From: Geothrix sp. PMB-07
GTDB lineage: Bacteria > Acidobacteriota > Holophagae > Holophagales > Holophagaceae
DNA length: 64,000 nucleotides
Assembly (NCBI RefSeq): GCF_030758935.1
Contig: NZ_CP132333.1
Coordinates: 3,596,992 to 3,660,991, forward strand
Reading direction: 5' to 3'
Part shown: in pieces, positions 59,948 to 64,000 of the stretch
How the letters are laid out: each line of letters starts with the position of its first letter
Position numbering within the stretch: the stretch's first letter is position 1
Notes under the pieces: model-generated
Database searches by the model: none
Told to the model about the DNA's origin: nothing
The model's input: the letters and a program-made list of their open reading frames with translations, nothing else
Made by a program: the position numbers and the translations under genes

Positions 59948-61416
59948 CCTTGAAAGTTCTCAAATTCGGCGGCAGCTCCGTGGGCAGTGCCGAAGCCCTC
60001 CGCCGCGCCGCGGGCATCGTCCGGGATGAGCTGCCTTCGGGCGGCCTGGTGGTGGTGTCGGCCCTCAAGGGCACCACGGATCAGATCATCGATGCCTGCG
60101 CGGCCGCAGGCCGCGGCGACCTGCCCCTGGCCCAATCCATCCTGGCCGCCCTGCAGGCGCGGCACCTCGGCGTGGCCACCGAACTGGGCCACCTGGAAGC
60201 CGTGCGCCCCGCCTGGGAGCCCCTCTTCGCGCGCTTGGAGCAGCTGCTCACGGGCATGGCCATGCTGGGCGAGGCCACGGCCCGGGCCCGCGACGCAGCC
60301 CTGGCCGTGGGCGAGACGCTGTCCGCGAATCTGGCCGCCTTCTGCTTCGGCGCCACCTTCCAGGATGTGCGCGAGGTCATGAAGACCGACTCCCGCTTCG
60401 GCAAGGCCCGTCCCCAGCTGGATGAGTTGCGCACCGCCGCGGCCCCCTGGCGCCAGGCCTTCAGCGATGGCGCTCTTTGGGTGACCCAGGGCTTCCTGGG
60501 CGCCTCACCCGAAGGGATCAGCACCACCCTGGGTCGCGGGGGTTCCGACACCAGCGCCACCCTGTTGGGCGAAGCGCTGGATGCCCAGGAAGTGCAGATC
60601 TGGACCGATGTCGATGGCGTGCTCACCGCCGACCCCAGCCTGGTGAAGGAAGCCCAGCCCATTCCCCAGATGAGCCTTGGAGAAGCAGAAGCCCTCAGCG
60701 CCTTCGGCGCCAAGGTGCTGCATGCGGATTCCCTGGCCCCCGGTGGCCGCGCGGGATTCCGCCTCGTGGTGGCCAACACGCTGCGCCCCGGCGCTTCCCG
60801 CACCGTGATCCTGCCCCATCCCCCCAGCCGCCCGGCGGGGGCCGTCACCTCCGTGGCCTACAAGGAGGGCATCAGCCTGCTGCGCTTTCCGGCCTCGGCG
60901 GGACTGGAACCGCCCCTGGAAGCGGCCCGCAGCCTGGAGGAAGCCGGCGCCCTGCGCTTCGGCCTCATCGCCAGCCCGGCAGGCACCCTGCTTGCGGTAC
61001 GCCCAGAAACCCACGCGGCCACGGAGGTGCTGGGCACCCTCGCCAGCACCGGCGCCGCCTCGGGCCTGACCTGTGAATCCGGCTGGGCCGTGGTGGCCCT
61101 GGTGGGCGAAGGCCTGCGCGCCGATCCGGTCGCCGCCTTGCGCCATCTGGCCGCCCTGGGCCAGGAGCCCGTGGGCGGTCTGCTCACGGGCAGCAGCACG
61201 GTATCCATCGCCTTCCTCGTTCCCGAATCCCGGCTGGGCGATCTCATCCCCCGCCTTCACGACCGCTGTGTGCTCGGCACACAAGATTCCGGTGTGCTCG
61301 GCACACAAGATTCCGGTGTGCTCGGCACACAAGACCACCGTGTGCTGGGCACACGAGATCACCGCGTGCCCGGCACGTCAATTCAGGGCGTGCCTGGCAC
61401 GCCGGAGCAACCATGA
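59944..61416 (+). CDS. Aspartokinase with a C-terminal octapeptide repeat
   Basis: A 490-residue aspartate kinase, the first step to homoserine: [30 protein letters not shown] and [14 protein letters not shown] are classic. Regulatory ACT-like region about residues 310-440. From residue 443 the protein is six 8-residue repeats ([48 protein letters not shown]) to the stop. Such a tail is not part of the family. The SAM riboswitch upstream adds methionine-branch control. Confidence 0.93.
   Translation: MTLKVLKFGGSSVGSAEALRRAAGIVRDELPSGGLVVVSALKGTTDQIIDACAAAGRGDLPLAQSILAALQARHLGVATELGHLEAVRPAWEPLFARLEQLLTGMAMLGEATARARDAALAVGETLSANLAAFCFGATFQDVREVMKTDSRFGKARPQLDELRTAAAPWRQAFSDGALWVTQGFLGASPEGISTTLGRGGSDTSATLLGEALDAQEVQIWTDVDGVLTADPSLVKEAQPIPQMSLGEAEALSAFGAKVLHADSLAPGGRAGFRLVVANTLRPGASRTVILPHPPSRPAGAVTSVAYKEGISLLRFPASAGLEPPLEAARSLEEAGALRFGLIASPAGTLLAVRPETHAATEVLGTLASTGAASGLTCESGWAVVALVGEGLRADPVAALRHLAALGQEPVGGLLTGSSTVSIAFLVPESRLGDLIPRLHDRCVLGTQDSGVLGTQDSGVLGTQDHRVLGTRDHRVPGTSIQGVPGTPEQP
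61270..61413 (+). repeat. 24-bp minisatellite at the 3' end of the aspartokinase gene
   Basis: Six in-frame 24-base units; the first two are identical, later ones diverge. The first three junctions carry GTGTGC-TCG-GCACAC, a short perfect hairpin, so the mRNA here would form a row of small stem-loops just before the next gene's start. Confidence 0.88.
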
Positions 61417-62177
61417 CCCTCGATCTCTCCCACCACCGCGTCCTCGTCACCGGCGGCAGCCGGGGCATCGGCGCCGCCACCGTGCGCCTGCTCTCGGGCC
61501 TGGGCGCCCGCGTGGCCTTCACCTACCTGCGCCATGAGGACGAGGCCCTGCGCCTGCAGACCGAACTCACCGATCAGGGGCGTACCGTCCTGGCCATCCG
61601 CGCCGACCAGCGCCGCCGCGACGATGCGCAGGTGGCTGTGGCCACGGTGGAAGCCGCCTGGGGCGGGCTCGATGCCTTCGTGGGCAACGCGGGCATCTGG
61701 GCCGCCACCCCGGCGGAGCTGGAGGATGAAAGCGTGCTGCTGGACATCCTGGAAACCAACGTGACCGGCCTTTTCCGATGGCACGCCGAAGTGATCCCGG
61801 CCCTCAAGCGCGCCGGGGGCGGCAACCTGGTGCTGCTCTCGAGCACCGCCGGTCAGCGCGGCGAGGCAGGCCATGGGGCCTACGCCGCCAGCAAGGGCGC
61901 GGTCATCTCCCTGGTGAAGTCCCTGGCCCCGGAACTGGGCCCCCACGGCATCCGCGTGAACGCCGTGGCCCCCGGCTGGGTGGATACGGACATGAGCGCC
62001 TCGGCCCTGCGCACGGATGCCGCCCAGCGGGCCCGCATCGCGGCCAACTTCCCCTTGGGTCGCATTCCCGAAGCAGAGGACCTGGCCGGTCCCCTGGTCT
62101 TCCTCCTGAGCCCCTGGGCCGCCGCCATCACCGGCGAAGTGCTCAACGTGAACGGGGGCACCGTCCTCTGCGGCTAG
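61413..62177 (+). CDS. Short-chain dehydrogenase/reductase (FabG-like)
   Basis: A 254-residue classical SDR: VTGGSRGIGAAT nucleotide loop, NAGI, catalytic Ser in LLSSTAG and YAASK. ATG overlaps the aspartokinase stop by four bases, so it is on the SAM-regulated transcript. 3-oxoacyl-ACP reductase-like by similarity; real substrate unknown. Confidence 0.88.
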   Translation: MTLDLSHHRVLVTGGSRGIGAATVRLLSGLGARVAFTYLRHEDEALRLQTELTDQGRTVLAIRADQRRRDDAQVAVATVEAAWGGLDAFVGNAGIWAATPAELEDESVLLDILETNVTGLFRWHAEVIPALKRAGGGNLVLLSSTAGQRGEAGHGAYAASKGAVISLVKSLAPELGPHGIRVNAVAPGWVDTDMSASALRTDAAQRARIAANFPLGRIPEAEDLAGPLVFLLSPWAAAITGEVLNVNGGTVLCG

Positions 62178-62205
62178 AGGAGAGCCTCATGCTCAGGGAC
62201 CCTTC

Positions 62206-62436
62206 TCAGCCCTGGCGCAGCAACCAGGCCGTGAGCCGGGAATGGAAGTCCTGAGGGTCCTCTAAGTCCGAGGGACGCAACCGGGCCGGGTGGGAAGGAT
62301 CCCCCACCACCAGGGGAGCCGCCTCCAGCAGGTTGGGCAGGCGCTGGCCATCGGGAAGGGACCAAAGGGCCCCCCGGGCGTCGGCATCCCTGGGCTCAGA
62401 CCCCTGCCGCCGCTCACCCCGAGTCTCACAGACCAT
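62206..62436 (-). CDS. Small hypothetical protein
   Basis: A 76-residue frame (MVCETRGERRQG ... SRLTAWLLRQG) in the 370-base gap between two SDR genes, read on the minus strand. GGGAGAA lies just upstream of the ATG. Third positions are GC-rich as in real genes here, but the region would look similar in a shadow frame, and no family is recognised. Nothing else is seen in the gap. Confidence 0.4.
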   Translation of the reverse strand: MVCETRGERRQGSEPRDADARGALWSLPDGQRLPNLLEAAPLVVGDPSHPARLRPSDLEDPQDFHSRLTAWLLRQG

Positions 62437-62546
62437 TCCATTTCTCCCGTGGAATCTAAAAGATAGGCCTTCCGCCTCCCCGCGCCAGCCTTCCCCTGGC
62501 ACCCTCTAGGGACGCGTCCAAACCATCAGCTTGGCGGGAGGTCCCC

Positions 62547-63299
62547 ATGGCCCGAACGATCCTCATCACCGGCGGCTCCCGGGGCATCGGCCGGGCCTGC
62601 GCCCTGCACCTGGCCCGCACCGAGGCGGCCCATCTGGTCCTCCTGGGCCGGGATGCCGCCGGTTTGGCCGCCACCGCCGAAGCCGTCCACCAGGCCGGAG
62701 GCACTGCTGAAACCCATGGCGCCGATGTGACCGACCGGGCCCGGCTGGCGGAGGTGGCCCGTGCCCTGCCGCCTCTGCATGGCCTGGTGGCCGCCGCGGG
62801 CATTTCGGGCATGACGCCGGTGGATGGGGATTCGGATGCCTTCTTCGATCAGATCCTGGCGGCAGACCTCACGGGCCCCTGGAACACCGTGCGGGCCTTC
62901 CTGCCCCGAATGGGCCACGGGGGCCGCATCGTGCTGGTCTCCAGCGTGCTGGGCCGCTTCGGGGTGCCGGGCTACGGGGCCTACTGCGCCGCCAAGCATG
63001 GCCTCATCGGCCTGGCCAAGGCCCTGGCGCTTGAACTCATCGACCGCGGCATTGTGGTGAACGCCGTGGCTCCGGGCTGGGTGGACACGGACATGGCGCA
63101 GACCGGCATCCGCCAGATCGCCGCGGCCACGGGTCAGACCGAGGCCGCGTTCCGGGCCCAGGCCGAGGCCGCCGTCCCCGTGAAGCGTTTCTTCCAGCCC
63201 GAGGAGATCGCCCATGGCGTCGCCTGGCTGCTGAACCCGGCCAACACCATGCAGGTGGGCCAGTGCCTCAACCTGGATGGCGGGGTCGTACAGGTTTAG
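62547..63299 (+). CDS. Short-chain dehydrogenase/reductase
   Basis: A 250-residue SDR with TGGSRGIGRAC, VAAAGISGM, VLVSSVLG and catalytic YCAAK; NAVAPGWVDTDM is shared with the SDR at 61413, so the two are related but not close copies. GGGAGG upstream of the ATG. Substrate unknown. Next gene starts three bases after the stop. Confidence 0.88.
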   Translation: MARTILITGGSRGIGRACALHLARTEAAHLVLLGRDAAGLAATAEAVHQAGGTAETHGADVTDRARLAEVARALPPLHGLVAAAGISGMTPVDGDSDAFFDQILAADLTGPWNTVRAFLPRMGHGGRIVLVSSVLGRFGVPGYGAYCAAKHGLIGLAKALALELIDRGIVVNAVAPGWVDTDMAQTGIRQIAAATGQTEAAFRAQAEAAVPVKRFFQPEEIAHGVAWLLNPANTMQVGQCLNLDGGVVQV

Positions 63300-63301
63300 A
63301 G

Positions 63302-64000
63302 ATGAACCCTCTGCAGACCCTCGTCGCCATCCTGGGCCTCTCGACGGTCTCGGGAATCAACCTCTACCTGACGGTGCTCCTGGTGGGCCTGGGCCAGCGC
63401 TTCGGCTGGATCCATGGCCTGCCCCCGGATCTGGCCATCCTCAGCCACCCTCTGGTGCTCGCTGTGGCGGGGCTCCTCTTCCTCCTGGAATTCCTGGCGG
63501 ACAAGGTGCCCTTCGTGACGCCCCTCTGGGATGGGGTCCACACCTTCATCCGGCCTGTGGGCGGAGCCCTGCTGGCCCTGGGCGCGGCGGCGGACCTGCA
63601 TCCCGTGGCCAAGGTACTGGCCATGCTGGCCGGCGGCACCATCGCCCTCAGCACCCATGGCAGCAAGATGGGCCTGCGCCTGCTGGCCCATGTGGCGCCC
63701 GAGCCCACCAGCCACATCGCCATCAGCGTGGCGGAGGATGTGGGCGTGGTGGCCCTGCTGGCACTGGCCTACAGCCATCCGGCCATCGCCCTGGCCGTGC
63801 TGGCCGCGATCCTGCTCGGCACGGCCCTGCTGCTGCCGCTGCTCCGGCGCAGCCTGGTGCTGGCGCTGCACGGCTGCCGCAGCGCGATGCGGGCCCTGGC
63901 CGGCATCGACAGCCGCCCTCAGCCCGTCCCCTGGGTGGAACTGGCGGCCCTGGAGCAGGGCATCGCGCCGCCTCCGGAGAACCCTTCCCTGGCCCTGCCC
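63302..64000 (+). CDS. DUF4126 membrane protein (3' end outside window)
   Basis: At least 233 residues, open at the right edge. About five hydrophobic helices, beginning TLVAILGLSTVSGINLYLTV; the GINLYLTV and PFVTPLWDGVHTFIRP segments are typical of DUF4126. Function unknown. Probably cotranscribed with the SDR just upstream. Confidence 0.82.
   Translation, partial: MNPLQTLVAILGLSTVSGINLYLTVLLVGLGQRFGWIHGLPPDLAILSHPLVLAVAGLLFLLEFLADKVPFVTPLWDGVHTFIRPVGGALLALGAAADLHPVAKVLAMLAGGTIALSTHGSKMGLRLLAHVAPEPTSHIAISVAEDVGVVALLALAYSHPAIALAVLAAILLGTALLLPLLRRSLVLALHGCRSAMRALAGIDSRPQPVPWVELAALEQGIAPPPENPSLALP

Noticed and set aside
61270-61413. Possible CRISPR array at the 24-bp repeats
   Set aside because: Repeats are directly adjacent without spacers, translated in frame, and diverge progressively; a minisatellite.

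Overview
The window is 64 kb of a high-GC bacterial chromosome with densely packed, often overlapping genes. Gene content suggests a Gram-negative bacterium, and the overall look (many secreted Ig-like proteins, M16 pairs, DUF4097 and DUF2911 proteins, a split ATP synthase locus) fits Acidobacteriota, possibly the Holophaga/Geothrix group. That placement is inference from style and protein families, not from a search.

Region 1 (1-11.6 kb) is housekeeping and envelope: a truncated lpxH-like hydrolase, engB, ftsE, purU, a thiolase, a DUF4097 repeat protein, two M16-like exported proteins that both lack the zinc motif, purC, a TPR protein, a small barrel-like exported protein and a metallo-beta-lactamase-fold phosphodiesterase. 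Region 2 (11.6-18.4 kb, minus strand) is an F-type ATP synthase operon: b', b, delta, alpha, gamma, beta, epsilon, then an Hpt protein. Subunits a and c are not adjacent. Region 3 (18.6-22.5 kb) has tRNA-Val and tRNA-Asp, an ArsR/SRPBCC cluster and der.

Region 4 (22.5-30.6 kb) has a secreted M4 metalloprotease, recN and a lipoprotein gene of the Ig-like/pectate-lyase type that is cut by a complete 1240-bp IS3-family element. Precise removal of the element plus one copy of its 4-bp target duplication would restore a 759-codon frame. An intact paralogue lies at 41.75-43.7 kb.

Region 5 (30.7-61.4 kb) is dominated by sulfur and methionine metabolism in three blocks, each headed by a SAM-I (S-box) riboswitch: (i) a methylenetetrahydrofolate reductase fused to a degenerate homocysteine methyltransferase domain, a 94-residue [2Fe-2S] ferredoxin, and metH; (ii) an assimilatory sulfate operon (siroheme synthesis, sulfite reductase, APS reductase, ATP sulfurylase, sulfate ABC transporter) containing a cysteine-bearing 27-codon reading frame just before the sulfate-binding protein; (iii) metY, metA, aspartokinase and an SDR. 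Together these would take sulfate through APS, sulfite and sulfide to O-acetylhomoserine, then homocysteine and methionine, with SAM feedback. Between the blocks lie a cystathionine beta-synthase-like gene, an orphan E1-beta gene, an ECF sigma/NmrA/DGPF operon and a molybdopterin oxidoreductase. The right end has a small unknown frame, a second SDR and a truncated DUF4126 membrane protein.

The strongest leads are the cysteine-codon leader frame, the zinc-ligand loss in the MTHFR fusion together with its ferredoxin, the three riboswitches with different output logic, the zinc-less M16 pair, the aspartokinase C-terminal minisatellite, and several palindromic repeats. No CRISPR array, prophage or obvious defence system was seen.
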